A stretch of DNA of 64,000 nucleotides from the NCBI GenBank assembly GCA_963978905.1, contig OZ022257.1:21349774-21413773 (forward strand), given 5' to 3'. The translations under genes were made by a program, and so were the position numbers. Within the stretch, counting starts at the first letter, position 1. Each line of letters begins with the position of its first letter. This stretch comes from Trichostrongylus colubriformis (taxonomy: Eukaryota; Nematoda; Chromadorea; Rhabditida; Trichostrongylidae). The notes beneath the pieces were generated by a model. It was not told the DNA's origin and searched no databases. It saw only the letters and a list, made by a program, of their open reading frames with translations. Shown here piece by piece: positions 1 to 11,124 of this stretch.

Positions 1-59
1 CAGACCTGATGATGCAGTAGTAAACAACTGAATTATCAATGAACGGTGAAGCCTTAGCA

Positions 60-310
60 TTTGTATGCTCACAATTGGGCATGGTTAGTACTCCGATGTC
101 AGGGCGAAATGTTCCGACTGCAAAGCTGCGTGAGATCCCGAAAATTAGTGGCTGTTCGCAGAGACCAGTTGAGCTAGCGTTGAGTGCGCTTATCACACTG
201 TGGAACTATGCGATATGGACACTTCATCGGTTATCACTTCGGCTATTTCCACATTGCAAAATTGCACCATTCGATTCGCGCAGTACTGCGCGATAGCTCA
301 GCTGGTTACT
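60..310 (+). repeat. Dispersed repeat R1, copy 1
   Basis: This stretch aligns by eye with 40430-40675. Shared blocks include 'agaccagttgagctagc', 'cacactggaa' and 'cgcagtactg', in the same order and at similar spacing. A short reverse-strand piece with the same self-complementary core ('cagtactgcgcg') occurs near 48330. The copies are diverged, so this is an old repeat. No coding potential is recognised; the 85-codon open frame here is incidental. Confidence 0.6.
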
Positions 311-1290
311 GATATTACTCGTGGTTGCCTCATTCAGGCCAAGGTGCCTACATGACGGATCGCTTCTTCACTCTCAGGTATGGTATCCACTAGGAAAATA
401 CCGATGTTTTGTGAGTGTTACTAGGATTACTGTCTCACGTGGCAGTACAGAGCTAGTGGTCTTCGTCGGTGTAAAATGCTTCAGATCTTTTGTTGTCTGC
501 AGAAGATATGTTCAGAACATTGGCTTCAGGATCCATTTTTCAGTGATGCTCTTTCATCAAATTGATTTAAGCACGTAGAAGCTACATATGCACACAATTA
601 ATTTAGAAGCGGAAGCGACTCCTGCGTCATTGCCGTATGTAGCGACGGGAACGGTGCCGATCAGCTTTTATGGCCCATCTTATCATGACGGAATCAATTA
701 GCACAATTACGCACAGAGTTTCTATTTCGGCGGCTCAAACTCAGTCTATTGATTACTTGCCATTTGACCACCTTCTTGAATCCAATGCGAACTCTCACTC
801 ATCAAGTCACCTCACTGAAACTTTATGTGAAGGGGGTGTTACGGTGAGGGACACTTGCTCCGCAACTCCTTTTGCAACGCAGTCTCGTCAGTTACTACAC
901 AGTCGAGGCAGCTTCTCAGTTTTCGGGGTTCAGAGTCCTGAATTCTCGAAATGGAGTAATCGGAATGGGGCTGATCATCCACGCAGTCATTCTTAAATCT
1001 CGGAGCAAACACGAAGAGAAAACAGGCACCCACCGAGATTTGACTTCCTCCTTTCTTTCTAAATATCAAAATCTTTCACATAATTTTATTCTTTTTCGCC
1101 TTCAAGTACACCGCCAATGGCGGCTTTTTTCTCTATCTTTATCACATTTGCTCTTTTGGAGCTATCTGGGTTTTTCATCGGCAATTATGGAATCCCCTCA
1201 TACGTGCCAGTGGAGGCTGCTAGCAGAAGTTGGCTACGCTGAAATGGTAGAAAAGGCTTTCGGTAGCGCAATGAATCAGCACATATATTT
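311..1290. other. No gene recognised
   Basis: Open frames of about 110-146 codons are present, but they overlap one another on both strands, lack protein-like composition and show no splice-site framing. I see no repeat shared with the rest of the window. Confidence 0.5.
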
Positions 1291-1297
1291 CGAAAAT

Positions 1298-1385
1298 AGA
1301 GTGCGGGTTTGAGTCCTATCCAGCTCAAAGCCCCCCCCCCCTCCCCATGGCTCAGCGTCCTTGTAACTGCTGTAAGCTGCGTTTT
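1298..1385 (+). repeat. Decayed tRNA-derived SINE-like fragment
   Basis: The sequence 'gtgcgggtttgagtcct' resembles a tRNA T-arm (B box). It is followed by 'ctcagcgtccttgtaactg' and then 'agctgcg'. The same order, T-arm then 'aactcagcatccttgtag' then 'cgcgagctgcg', is found at 17480-17575. A C-run interrupts this copy. I read it as a third, decayed member of the tRNA-derived family seen at 17.3-17.6 kb. Confidence 0.55.
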
Positions 1386-1389
1386 CATT

Positions 1390-3140
1390 TTCGCCATGGA
1401 AAAGATCATGAAAAAGCACAATTTAAAGCTCAAATCGTCTGAAGCTGACGAGCTTGACGTATGCTGCTCTTTTGTGTAGGTGAGTAGGTGAGTAATCAGC
1501 ATAGGGTGTACATTGAGGCTCTGCTCCATCATATGACTACATAATATTAATTCGCAATTTCACGTTTTATTCCGGGTAGATCTATGTTAGTCACAGTCTT
1601 GCTTTGAAAGAGCAGAAGTTCGAGAGTTTCGTGCGTCTTCTCGCCAGTGGACTGCTCATCCAGCTCAATAACATTATAACAGCTCAATAACAAATTTTCG
1701 CTGATACCTTGTATGGCAATAATTTTTGAGATTGAATTTATTCAGCGCAAGAGCAATAGGTGCCACGCCACACCGCTTCAGCTGGCCGAGCGATCTTTTC
1801 TCACTCGAGTCTGTGTAAAAAAAAACAGAAAAGAGAAAACTAGGCTAGCTTATCACAGTCCATTACAGTTACTATTAAGTTCGTAGGATTTAGGTCGTTT
1901 TCGGATACTGCTCAAAAGCTGTTGTCTTCATGCCCGCATCTTAATTCACAGTCTTCGAACCTTCATTGAGAACTGTAATACCAGTATAGAAAGATGTGCT
2001 CAGGTTGAAGAAGGCTGATTATTTACGGAATAGTAGTGATTTTCGTTATTTTGTCGTATATAGCCAACTAATGCTAAGTGTTTCGCCTAAATAAACTCCC
2101 TGTCTTATCGTGAGGAAATTTTCCCCGGTTTTCGCAACTTTACTTTTGGGGGATCATAACTTGGGTCAGACTGATCTCTTCTCACTTAATAAGTACCATT
2201 CGATTTGTCACACTTTTGCAACAGATGAGTATTTGCATATCTCATTTTGATGGAAGGCTGACAACTTACATTGCGCAAATTCGAATAAAGTCGACTCAGA
2301 GTCATCAGACATCCTGAATACTCCGCTATTGGGGGAGCTGTCCAAATTAGTTACAAAGATGAATCTGGTTAATGCTGCTGCTAGATGTGATGAGTATAAC
2401 GGACGAGTAAGTCAACCTGCATCTCCTGCAACTTCTGGAAGGCGATTTGCGGAAAATCGGTAGCACATGGCTGTTGTGAGGGGTCGCGCAGCATTTTTTA
2501 AACTTCGACGATTCAGAGCTACCTGAGGTGGTCATCCACATCTATATTGGGAAGGCCAAAACTCCTAGATGTTTCCTGCAATACGGACCCTCATGGCTCT
2601 CTGCTGAATTGGATAAAGCGCTTCGATCATTTGAAAATTCGGGCAACTTTTTGTAATTTTTGCACTCCTGAGACCAGGGGAAGTTGTTTCATCCTGCGCT
2701 ATACCCGGGGTCAAGCGTGGCGTCAAGGGAAATTTTCAAAAAATACGACCTCAAAAGGGCCTCCATACGCCCAACCCCTACTTCGGGCTGCGCTATTTCT
2801 GCGGTTTCTACTTAGTCAACGCTATTCAATAAAGAAATTAAGAGCTACATCGGAAAAAGCTGAAGCCAAACTCATGACAAAGCAACGAAATTGAGAACCT
2901 AAAAAAAATTCAATGAACGTGGGAAAGGGTTAAAATCCATGGAAGTCATGCCGCAGAGAGAAAGGATGAAACAAAAGAAACATGATAAAGTTATAAGCCA
3001 AAACGAAGCCATGTAATGCGCTTCACTGCGATTGCCGCGATGCGGCGATCGCGATGGACTGGGTATCTTCCCAGTAGTAAGTTGGAGCATTTTTTGAATT
3101 CTTCTCCATCTTTCAAAGTACTGTAAACTGTTCTCTTAGC
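1390..3140. other. No gene recognised
   Basis: AT-rich DNA with short open frames on both strands. No conserved protein segment, paired splice sites or repeat end is visible. Confidence 0.45.
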
Positions 3141-3149
3141 AACTTCCCT

Positions 3150-4350
3150 GCCCGATCTATTGACCGCTTGGGTGCTCTAGTCGTTGCGTAGTTCTCTATA
3201 TGGAAATCCAGTCAAGGAAAATTTTAAGGTTTTTTTAGTATTCAGATTTTCACTTCGAATGGTCGTAACTTCCTTCAAACTTAAGCTATGAGTGCAAATT
3301 AGCGATGCGGGGTCTGCAAGAATGCCGCTGCCCAATGACTACTTGAACCATTCTTCAAAAAGGAAGAAGTTTTTCCAAAGGAAGCCAGTCGAGGAAAATT
3401 TTTTCATCGCAGTGGCCAGATTTTCCCACTAATCTTTGGAATACCCATCCTTCGCTACCAATGGTCAAATGGGATGGCGACTAGCGTTGGCCGATCTTGC
3501 TGAGGGATGCGCCATGCATGAGGATTTCATCCACATCCATTTTTTTGGTAATACGAACTCTCCGGTCTGTGTAGTGGCTCGCTATACGTTCTTGTAATCG
3601 CAGCCACATATGAAGGAAGCCTATATCAGCTAATTTCCCATTCACCGTGGACAGATACCGCTTCCCATAACTCCGGTCGGTGTATTTCGTAGGTCCCTTC
3701 GTACGTGTTTTCTGAGCCAGCAAACTAAAGAAAGGGCTGTTGGCACTGGGCGGCTTCGCTGAGAGTCATACACCATGCAGCAATCAGGGTTAAGGATGCA
3801 CTAATACCGTGATCTCTTGAATTTGTAACTGTGAACAGGGTATCTAGTATCGACCTCGCACCACAGCATAAATTAAGCGAGCTCGATTGCAGAAGCTTGA
3901 CACCTTGTTTGCAGCCCGCAGCTCCAGGAGGACCGGGGAAGTAGTGGGTCCGTTGACTCTATATATCTTACGCGTTGGCCACGCACTCTCCTCTCTACAA
4001 TATCGTCTCAAGGCCTTATCATAAAAAATTTGTGTCTTGCCTTGTTCCCTTTTTGTAGGGAGCCGCTTTCTGTATGTCCTCCGAAAATTCCGAGTGAAGA
4101 TTAGATTAAATATTTGTTTCAGGTTTGAACAAAGTTACCCAGTATTGTCACATTTCCACTTACCACTTTGGACCTCACCCAGAGAAAGTCCATTGATCAC
4201 TGCCTATTTCAACGAGCGCGATCTCCTCACTCCCTAGCGGACCATATACGGCCTCCTGTCGAGGATTTCTGTGACAGGACGGTGGCTTGACCTTGGCTAT
4301 ATCTCCTCGTTTTGCAGTGACCCTACTTGTAAATGCTTCCGTTGGAAATC
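3150..4350 (+). repeat. Long diverged dispersed repeat R2, copy 1
   Basis: The region is collinear with 32480-33770. Shared anchors in order are 'gttctctatatg', 'gggatgcgccatg', 'cgacctcgcaccaca', 'cagaagct', 'gagttaaatatt'-like text and 'tgtcgaggattt'-like text near the end. Identity is patchy, so the copies are old. There is no recognisable protein; the 80-codon reverse frame at 3481-3723 is probably incidental. The element class is unknown. Confidence 0.65.
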
Positions 4351-4519
4351 GACCAATCAACAACTCGTGAAGTGATGTCTTCTTTTGCAGTGCTTGAAAG
4401 TTTCCTCATAATTGAAGCTTTCAAATCTGAATTTATCTTGTGAACGTCGAAAGTCGGCCACAGCTATCATTACGTACTAGTACATCATGTTTTTTGTTGT
4501 ATTTTTGACCATCCTGGGC

Positions 4520-4528
4520 TTTTTTCAG
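4520..4528 (+). promoter_or_regulatory. Candidate trans-splice acceptor of the 4.6-kb gene
   Basis: A TTTTTTCAG lies 107 nt upstream of the ATG at 4636, with no intervening start codon in that frame. In nematodes this pattern commonly marks spliced-leader addition. It could instead be the acceptor of an upstream untranslated exon. Confidence 0.45.
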
Positions 4529-4635
4529 AGAATTCGTGAGCGGATTGTTGAACTGCCTTTTAAGTTCCTGAAACGAATATCACTTGCCTATGGTTCTGTC
4601 CCAATAAATATACTGAAACTTTTCTTGTTTTGGGC

Positions 4636-6933
4636 ATGGATCAAGATGGAAGAATGATTGGAACCGTACTGGAGAAGAAGGTGATGGATGATGATTGGGA
4701 TGCTGTCAGCATCAGCTCTACGGAGACTATCGAAGTCGCCAATTGTTCCCAGAGACTTCGAGGATTCTTTCTCCGCCTACTCCTTTCGTTGCTTGTTATT
4801 GGTGCTTGCGCCGGTGCACTGGTCTGGTCATTCGTGAATGGTAAGTTCGCCTGCATCTATCAGATCTTCGGAACTTAGAAAAATCCGAAGTCTCCAAAAG
4901 GCAAAAACAACGCTTTTCGGCTTCAAGACTTACCGAGAGGAACGCGAGACCTTCAAAAATGGCAAAAATAACGCTTTTCGGCATCAGGCCTTGATGAGAT
5001 TGCACCATGAAAGCTGGTAGTTAAGACTATTCCTACTGGATACTATAATGTGGAAGTTTGCGACCCGAATTGTTACCCTGTTTCTTTCACAACTGGGATT
5101 CCTCCCTCATCTTATCGCTTACATTGCGGGCCTCCTTGGCCGCGTTGTTGCCACCGTTGCCATGCCAGCAATCGTCTGGAGTGGGAGCCTGGTCTCTCTG
5201 GTAGTGTCGCGCTGGATAGTTTGGCTCCAGAAACTCACACTTGCTCCTCGATGAAGGTGCAGACTACGCAACTGTGGATCGAACTATCTGACCACGGAGA
5301 GGGCTCCAATACTCCAATAATCCTGGAATGTGCCTTTGAAAACGCACATACCGTCTCTCGCACCTTTTCTTGGTAGGAAATATTGACTCGCTTACACTGC
5401 AAAATTACTGTGACGAAGCGCTGTGGTTTTTTAATATTCGAAGGTGCAGGAAAGAATCGTGTGAGGAGATGAAAATACTGCGGTTTCCAGGCGAGGCAGG
5501 AATCAACACAATTCACGAGCGGAATGCTTCCGTCAACTTTTCGATTCTGGTTGACGAGTATTCAGTAAAGGAAGGGGTTTACAGTGTCGTTTATCGTACG
5601 CCAGACTCAAGCAAAGGAGGGCTTCAGGTGAGTGAGAGTATCATCATAAATCACCCACACAGGCACTATCCTTGTAGAGTAAGGTGAACAACCCCTGTTA
5701 ATAACGTGGAGTTTTCTGTTCATTCTGCTTTCTTTTTACTATCATTGTATTTTTGTGCTTTCAGGCTCCACTGGTATACCCATCGTTCTGGTATCAGGAC
5801 AACACAAACCAACGCCTGGTCCATCAGGTGCTTGAACGTTTTTTAGAAAAGCTCACGATCTCTTATGAGCCAAGTATAACAGTTGGAAATACTTTAATAT
5901 TCCATCAGCTAGGCTAGTGGTATACAACGTATACCATATAATTTAACTTACACAGTTTCAGGCCTGAAGAAGGCGTTAAACGCCGAAATATCGCAAAAAT
6001 ATTCCAAAAACTTTCGAGACTTTCGAGGGGTTTTTTTAGATTTTTTTTTGAATAAATATTTTGGAGTCTTCAGTCGTTGTTGAACATTCAGTTCGAATAT
6101 ATTTAGTTAATTTTAGATGAGTGAGAACACAACAATTTACGCTATGGCGAAGTTCTCTTTTTGGGTTCGATACGGAAAAGGTGGGAATATCTCGGTGAGT
6201 ACTTACTGAATATGAACGGAGCAGTCTATTGTGAATAACGGTATTTAAGCGCTGTGAATATGACCCATCAACCACCTACACAAGTTACATCAGCCGAATC
6301 GGGCTGAATCGCCTCTCAAGGCAACACTCAGCAATCGTATGGTTTTACATTACCTTTGACATTCTCTTGAGAAGAGAGGACCCGATTCGAATGAGGGTGT
6401 TTACTGTATTTAGGAGCAAACCCATCACCACAAGGAGGTCTTTGTATACGATGGCGATCCGGATAATGTTATTCTGGAAGGATCGTCTCAAACCGCTTTT
6501 CTTCTCACAGCATATGCAGATGCAGGGAATGGTAAGCATGCTGCTTCTCCTTTTCCGGAAAACAGTCCGTAAAGTGTCGCAGATAAGGTCAAGCAGTACC
6601 CCTACTTATGGTTAGTGGTATACGCTGTGTAAGAACACGCCACAGACCTAGTAATTGTGCCATCTTTAATACTAGAAGCGAAAAAATAAAATACAGGCAA
6701 AAAACCATTTTCCCTCATATTGGTTGACGACAATCCGATGTAAACGAATTTTAGGCGCACTGCTTGGATGGGATACCTTCTTTACCTCCGTGACTTCGAC
6801 GGATCTCTATCAGACATCTTATTGGTATGACAGTATGTTACCAGCCACTCCAAATGCAACATGGTTTGACCCTCCCGCACAATGTGAACCATCTGACACG
6901 GATGCCAACAGAGTTCACAATTTCAAAGCGTGA
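4636..6933 (+). CDS. Unrecognised type II membrane protein gene, repeat-interrupted
   Basis: I do not recognise this protein. Supported exons are 4636-4840 (68 codons plus 1 nt), a second exon starting near 5021, one ending at 5627, then 5765-5827, 6414-6531 and 6755-6933 (stop). The later junction phases agree: 5627/5765 and 5827/6414 are phase 0, and 6531/6755 is phase 1. Exon 1 encodes an acidic cytoplasmic segment and a hydrophobic span at about residues 44-66 preceded by Arg, which suggests type II topology. Extracellular parts carry Cys pairs ('CDPNCYPV') and N-glycosylation sequons (NASVNFS, NAT). The segment with 'VILEGSSQTAFLL' and 'GWDTFF' has a beta-sandwich, CUB-like look, which is a guess only. 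The middle is doubtful: the frame entered at 5021 stops at 5374-5376, while the frame leaving at 5627 is a different one. Repeat family F occupies the space between. Either a further intron removes it or the gene is broken. The true start is the ATG at 4636; the TTG two codons upstream is unlikely to be used. Confidence 0.65.
5108..5545 (+). repeat. Repeat family F, copy 1 (inside a gene)
   Basis: The block shares 'gttgccaccgttgcc', 'atgccagcaatc', 'ctccagaaactcacac', 'atcgaactatctgacca' and 'aatcctggaatgtgcctt' with copies near 11.4 kb (+), 18.7 kb (-), 40.9 kb (+) and 56.8 kb (-). This copy and the 11.4-kb copy also share a tail of about 170 bp, including 'gcaggaaagaatcgtg', 'gaggagatgaaaatactg' and 'attcacgagcggaatgct'. 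That tail is read as coding sequence in the 4.6-kb gene. Its origin, gene exon or repeat, is unresolved. Confidence 0.75.
5961..5990 (+). ncRNA. Hammerhead-ribozyme-like core motif
   Basis: CTGAAGA (5964-5970) is followed by a 4-bp stem with a TTAAA loop (GGCG...CGCC, 5972-5984) and GAAA (5985-5988). That order, CUGANGA, helix II, GAAA, is the invariant hammerhead core. Such minimal motifs are known from Penelope-like and other retroelements. Helices I and III are not convincing by eye; a short TAT/ATA pair follows the core. It lies in an intron of the 4.6-kb gene, so it is probably part of an element remnant. It is likely inactive unless the flanking helices form. Confidence 0.35.
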
Positions 6934-7676
6934 ACAACAATATCTGCTTGTTAATACTGTTAGCATCCTTCGCTCATTGTTTGCTAAAAAAATATCGCCA
7001 GTGTAACTGTACAAATCATAAAATAGAACATTCACACTAAATTTGAATGTGCATTTTAATATGGCAAGACTTTTACTAGTTGACTAAGTTGGAGTCAGTG
7101 GATACATTAAATCAACTATATACGGAGAATATGTCTCCGATAAACGAACGCTTGGATTCAAACAGGTGTGTGGCGTGTTTGCGGTGAACCAACAGGACTC
7201 TACGCATGCTGGTCACTGCCTCCACGCGTACGTGAGTTGTAATACATTCCAGGGACACGTACTACTGAGCCACACAGCTCCTATAGATACGTCTATAATA
7301 CAATGAGCGACTGAATACATCCGTTGCAAGCACCAGCGAGTAGAACAGTAGTTTTATTCCTTGAATTTTGCCAATTCATTCATCTTTTTCATCTGTGGAG
7401 GTGTTGTGGGACGTGGCACAATTACAGCCAGCACACCCCAGAACTCTAAATTTGGATTGAAGCTTTTGCAGACGCGGGCTCCCAGAGGTCGATGATTAGG
7501 TTTTCTATACTAACTGGCCTTGTGAATCCTTGTATATGTGGGATCGTTTTTAAATACCACAAGTGCTCTGAATGGAAGGGAGTAGGATTCGTGGCGCACG
7601 CCGAAACGGAACAGCTCAACCCCGATTTCTCATCTTTCTAACGGATGTTTTCATCGGAGCAAGGGTGTCACATGTA

Positions 7677-8576
7677 TTAGGTTGGTGAGAAAGTCCTGTG
7701 ACACTAAGAACTTTCCTTTCAATTTTTAAAAACTTTATTTCGACGTCATTTCAAACCACAAAGTGATCACCCTCTGCATCGACAACACTTTGCCATTTTT
7801 TGGGCAGATAACCTTTCCTCCAGAAGGAAGCTGGTTGTGAGTCGAAGAAGCGGGTCACCCCCGATTCAAGTTCAGCTTGATCATTAAATTCCTTATCTCC
7901 GAGATTTGTTAGAGGGCCCTAAATAGGTGATAATCGGAAGGGTCAAGGTCGGGCGGATATGGAGGGTGAGGCAGTACTTCCCATCCAAACTCCTCCAACT
8001 TCTCCCGAGACATTCTTGCAACATGAGGGCGTGCGTTGTCATGAAGAAAGTAAACTTTGTCCCGTCCTGGCCGCTTTTGTTGCATCGCCACGCTCAACTT
8101 CTGCAGCTGATCAAAGTAGATGCTTGCGATTACTGTAGTACCACATTCGCGAAATTCGTGGTAGAGCATTCTTTGAGAGTCCACCAACAGCACAGCATCA
8201 ACTTTTTTAATGGGTTTCTGTCTTCGATTGAGTCGGAGCCGCTTCTCCTTGGGGGAGCCACTGAGCTTCCCTGCTATGATTCGTAGAAGACCCAGGATTC
8301 ATCGCCTGTAACGATTCTTCCCAGAAATTCCTTGATCCGGAATCGAATGAGAAGAGTCTGAGCGAAGGGCGCGCTCAGTGGCTTGAATGGAAGCCATTAG
8401 TGCTCTTCAACTGGATCGATACTGCTTATATATGTAGACCTCAGCAAAATTGATCGTTAGTTCAGTGTTATCTACGATCGTGTGGCTACTGATCTATAAC
8501 GTCGATCGGTCCAAGGATCCTTTTTTCGAATTTTAACTTTTTTGAAATTGGTGTCCCAGGACTTTTTCACCAACAA
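7677..8576 (-). mobile_element. Mariner transposon, internally deleted
   Basis: Terminal inverted repeats 'ggttggtgagaaagtcctg' (left) and the complement of 'caggactttttcaccaaca' (right) are flanked by TA on both sides (7675-7676 and 8577-8578). At about 900 bp it is shorter than the usual 1.3 kb. The reverse strand carries the transposase catalytic segments: 'TGDESWVFY' near 8315-8290, 'HDNARPH' and 'PDLDPSDYH' in the frame ending at 7909. The N-terminal DNA-binding region is missing. Confidence 0.88.
7909..8330 (-). pseudogene. Mariner transposase remnant
   Basis: The D,D34D-type DDE catalytic core of a mariner transposase is readable on the reverse strand, but a TAG follows the first motif ('FYES*') and the frame then shifts. 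The rest runs to a stop at 7909 without the C-terminal end. No helix-turn-helix segment remains. It cannot make active enzyme. Confidence 0.85.
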
Positions 8577-8653
8577 TAGCACCCGTGAACGTTTCGCTAC
8601 AGTATCATGTCTTGAAGTTGTGCGCATCGTAGCGCATCATAATCTGACCCACG

Positions 8654-8885
8654 GGGGTACATCCTTATGTCAGGATTTTGCACGACTACGAGCGGCGTAC
8701 TACGCAGTGTGTGCGAGCTATGCGCGTCGCGGTAGTTGGGTCTCAGAGCGATTACACGGTGATGCTAGGGGCACGATATGCAGTTGGCTTGTGAACGCTC
8801 TGGGACCCAACAACATGGCGCCTTTAGCTCGTCCTCATTACTTCGCTTGCGACATGGTGCGAAATCCTGACATAAGGGTACACCC
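8654..8885 (-). mobile_element. MITE family M1, copy 1
   Basis: A fold-back element of about 230 bp. The ends 'gtacatccttatgtcagga' and 'tcctgacataagggtacac' are inverted repeats, and large internal stretches are also inverted. Two more copies lie at 47340-47575 and 53520-53757; this one is in the opposite orientation. It has no coding capacity, so it would depend on a transposase encoded elsewhere. Confidence 0.82.
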
Positions 8886-9221
8886 TTCAGCCACTAGTGT
8901 GATGAGAAAAATAATGCCGAAGTTCCGATGCCACTCATCAAAGCGGTCAAACATCGTCGTTGTCAGTACGTTCAGAAGCAGTGTACAAAAAAATTTACGA
9001 GATGATTAGAGTGCGGATATTCACTGCGAAACAGCGGTCGTCCTGCACATGCTCACTTGAGCGTACTGTTTTCTTGGGCAATGTACAGGCCGTACAGGAC
9101 CAAGAAAAAGGGTAAACGTCTTCTAAAAGTGGGAGTGTGCACGACAACACAATCCATTATGCGATTGTAAGATAAGTGCTATAATCTCAGACCGAGAATA
9201 GCATGCGTCTCAAGTTGCCTG

Positions 9222-9446
9222 GTGCTCTTACAAAATTGTGGTTCACTTATTCACCAATATCTCCGTCCACTACCAATAGATTCAGTCTCTCCAGTTTTTG
9301 CTCAATTCGAATTCGGGATAAATTGTGTGATGAAGACATCTGACGTTACGTGGCTTTATAGCAAGGTCCAAAGTGAAAAAGCCCTGCAGGCCATATCTGC
9401 ACTGTTGAGTGAGCATGCTGACGAGATTCGACTTTTAGAGAAATGA
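9222..9446 (+). other. Unassigned 74-codon open frame
   Basis: The frame ends in a hydrophilic, helix-prone segment ('SALLSEHADEIRLLEK') before a stop. Candidate acceptors ('gattcag', 'ctctccag') lie at about 9285-9300, so it could be a terminal exon. No partner exon or family resemblance is seen. Treat it as a weak candidate. Confidence 0.2.
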
Positions 9447-9449
9447 AAG

Positions 9450-9780
9450 ACATACAAGACTTCAGCTGGAAAATGTTGGCGTTGTAACATTTTCGAATGG
9501 TCACGATTGAATTATTCTCGGGTTAGAGGCTTCGTCAAGAGTCATCGACTGGTACCTGCACTTACGATCTGCCTCAGAGGCAGCATAATTCAAACTGTAG
9601 TTGGCCATTTACGTCCTATTTACTGCGAATTTATCGACGGCTCTTCCTAATAAAACATCGTTATCCGAATACTTCCTATTACTGATAATAGATCCTGGCA
9701 CACATTAGACTTACATGGGAAGTACCCAAACACGAGTGGCTACAATCCTCATTGCCACGTGAGGTTGTCTTGTGGCATGG
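9450..9780. other. No gene recognised
   Basis: No coding segment, repeat partner or structured motif is visible. Confidence 0.4.
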
Positions 9781-9784
9781 CTAG

Positions 9785-9877
9785 GGTAGAGTGGTAGCGC
9801 AGTCTCAGCAGTAAAAACAACTTGATCCATGAAACGTCTGTCATCCTGTTGCGGTGGAACGTTCGATCCCTAAAAAT
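9785..9877 (+). repeat. tRNA-like (SINE head) sequence
   Basis: 'tagagtggtagcgcagtct' resembles an RNA polymerase III A box and 'acgttcgatccct' a B box, about 60 nt apart. No clean cloverleaf can be drawn. The most likely reading is a decayed tRNA-derived SINE head rather than a tRNA gene. Confidence 0.35.
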
Positions 9878-10199
9878 GTTATAGCTATAGCAACAAGTAT
9901 GTGCTCTGGTGGTGAGGAAGGGCATGAGTCACGCTGTGCTCGTTGCATGGCTTGGGTGCACTATTAAACGTTGTGCTGGCTAAAAGGCAAATGTCAGGCC
10001 AAGGAAAGCACTTATATGTCCCGTTCATTTCTGATTGGCTCATATAGAGAAGACTCTCTATGATATCGCTTAATGTAGTTAGATTGTACCTTTTTGTATC
10101 CTTTACATGCCTATTTTACGTTGTTCTAATTCTCATAGAATATTCTCTGATTTCCTGATGACTCACTGTAACTGTAAAAAAAACTAATCTTCTAGCTGA

Positions 10200-11124
10200 T
10201 CTGACTTGAAGAATGTAATCATATTCTTTCTCCGCCCATTAGACATTGTATAACGCTCTGAGCCATAGCGGCAGAGTTTTCCAGCAGTCACATTGTCTTC
10301 TTGGTGCGCACAATAAAGGATTCTCAAAACTATCTCGAAGAAACCGCGTGGCAGTACATGGTGCATCGGCCAACGAGGAAAACGAAGTCGATCGACAAGG
10401 AAATTTGAAGCCGTTCAGGAGGATCTAGAGTGGAATCAAAGAAGATAGGGAAGGAAAGCCTACAACGACAATGACATCGTCACTTTCAACAAGAATGGGA
10501 TTACTCAAGGGCGACAACGAAACTCTCCGCTCTGTTTCAAGAATTCTCGGCAGACTTGAATCAACCCATCACCGTGCCTCAAGACGAAGACGACAGGAAG
10601 GAATACATTCGAATAAAGAAGGCTCAACTGAAGAAAATCAAGAAGAGCTTCGAAATGAGTGAAAGAAATGTCGACAATGCGCTCACTGCGTACACGAATG
10701 CTGCGGATCAGCTTGAAGAAGAGACTCCTCAACTCAAAACCCTCCTAGGAAGGGTTGCTACGAACTCGGATGGCGCACAGGAGTTGTGGAGAGAGCGCAG
10801 TCGACAATATTCGAGCTGGAGCTGCAACTTCAAGAACTGGACGGAGTGGGACAACAGTTCCAATCATCGGGAGGAGAGGCTCCGCGAATAAAGCTCGCCC
10901 CAGTACCCATACCGAAGTTCAGTGGTAAAGTATGGGAATGGGAAAGCTTTTGGAGCGCCTTCAACTACTCCATTCATTCGAGGAATATGGAGGATGCCTA
11001 CAAGATGAACTACTTACTTGATGCGTTGCGCGGAGAAGCGCGAGAGTCGCTGAGACAGTTTGTCTTCTTGGTGCGCACAATAAAGGATTCTCAGAACTAT
11101 CTCGAAGAAACCACGTGGCAGTAA
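10200..11124 (+). mobile_element. BEL/Pao retrotransposon, collapsed remnant
   Basis: A 68-bp LTR-end sequence ('gtgcgcacaataaaggattc', with an AATAAA signal, ending 'cgtggcagta') occurs at about 10291-10358 and again at 11058-11124. Between the copies is a gag-like region. The first copy is followed by 'tggtgcatcgg', a possible primer-binding site. At about 11057 the gag frame runs straight into the second LTR copy. So everything from mid-gag through pol and most of the 3' LTR has been deleted. Confidence 0.75.
10471..11124 (+). pseudogene. BEL/Pao gag remnant
   Basis: The frames 10471-10662, 10556-10891 and 10786-11124 join through frameshifts. They give a coiled-coil-like, Lys/Glu-rich N-part and then 'PKFSGKVWEWESFW', 'NYSIHSRNMED' and 'KMNYLLDALRGEA'. 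That is the conserved gag segment of BEL/Pao elements (DUF1759-type). The last 20 or so codons are read from LTR sequence, not gag. The frameshifts and the missing nucleocapsid and pol make it non-functional. Confidence 0.78.

Noticed and set aside
290..316. 'tagctcagctggtta', a perfect-looking tRNA A box
   Set aside because: No B box or acceptor partner follows within 100 nt, and the text is part of dispersed repeat R1.
5048..5254. Hydrophobic 68-codon frame that looks membrane-spanning
   Set aside because: It is an alternative frame of repeat family F. The same text occurs in other copies, and the frame is not connected to the gene's exons.
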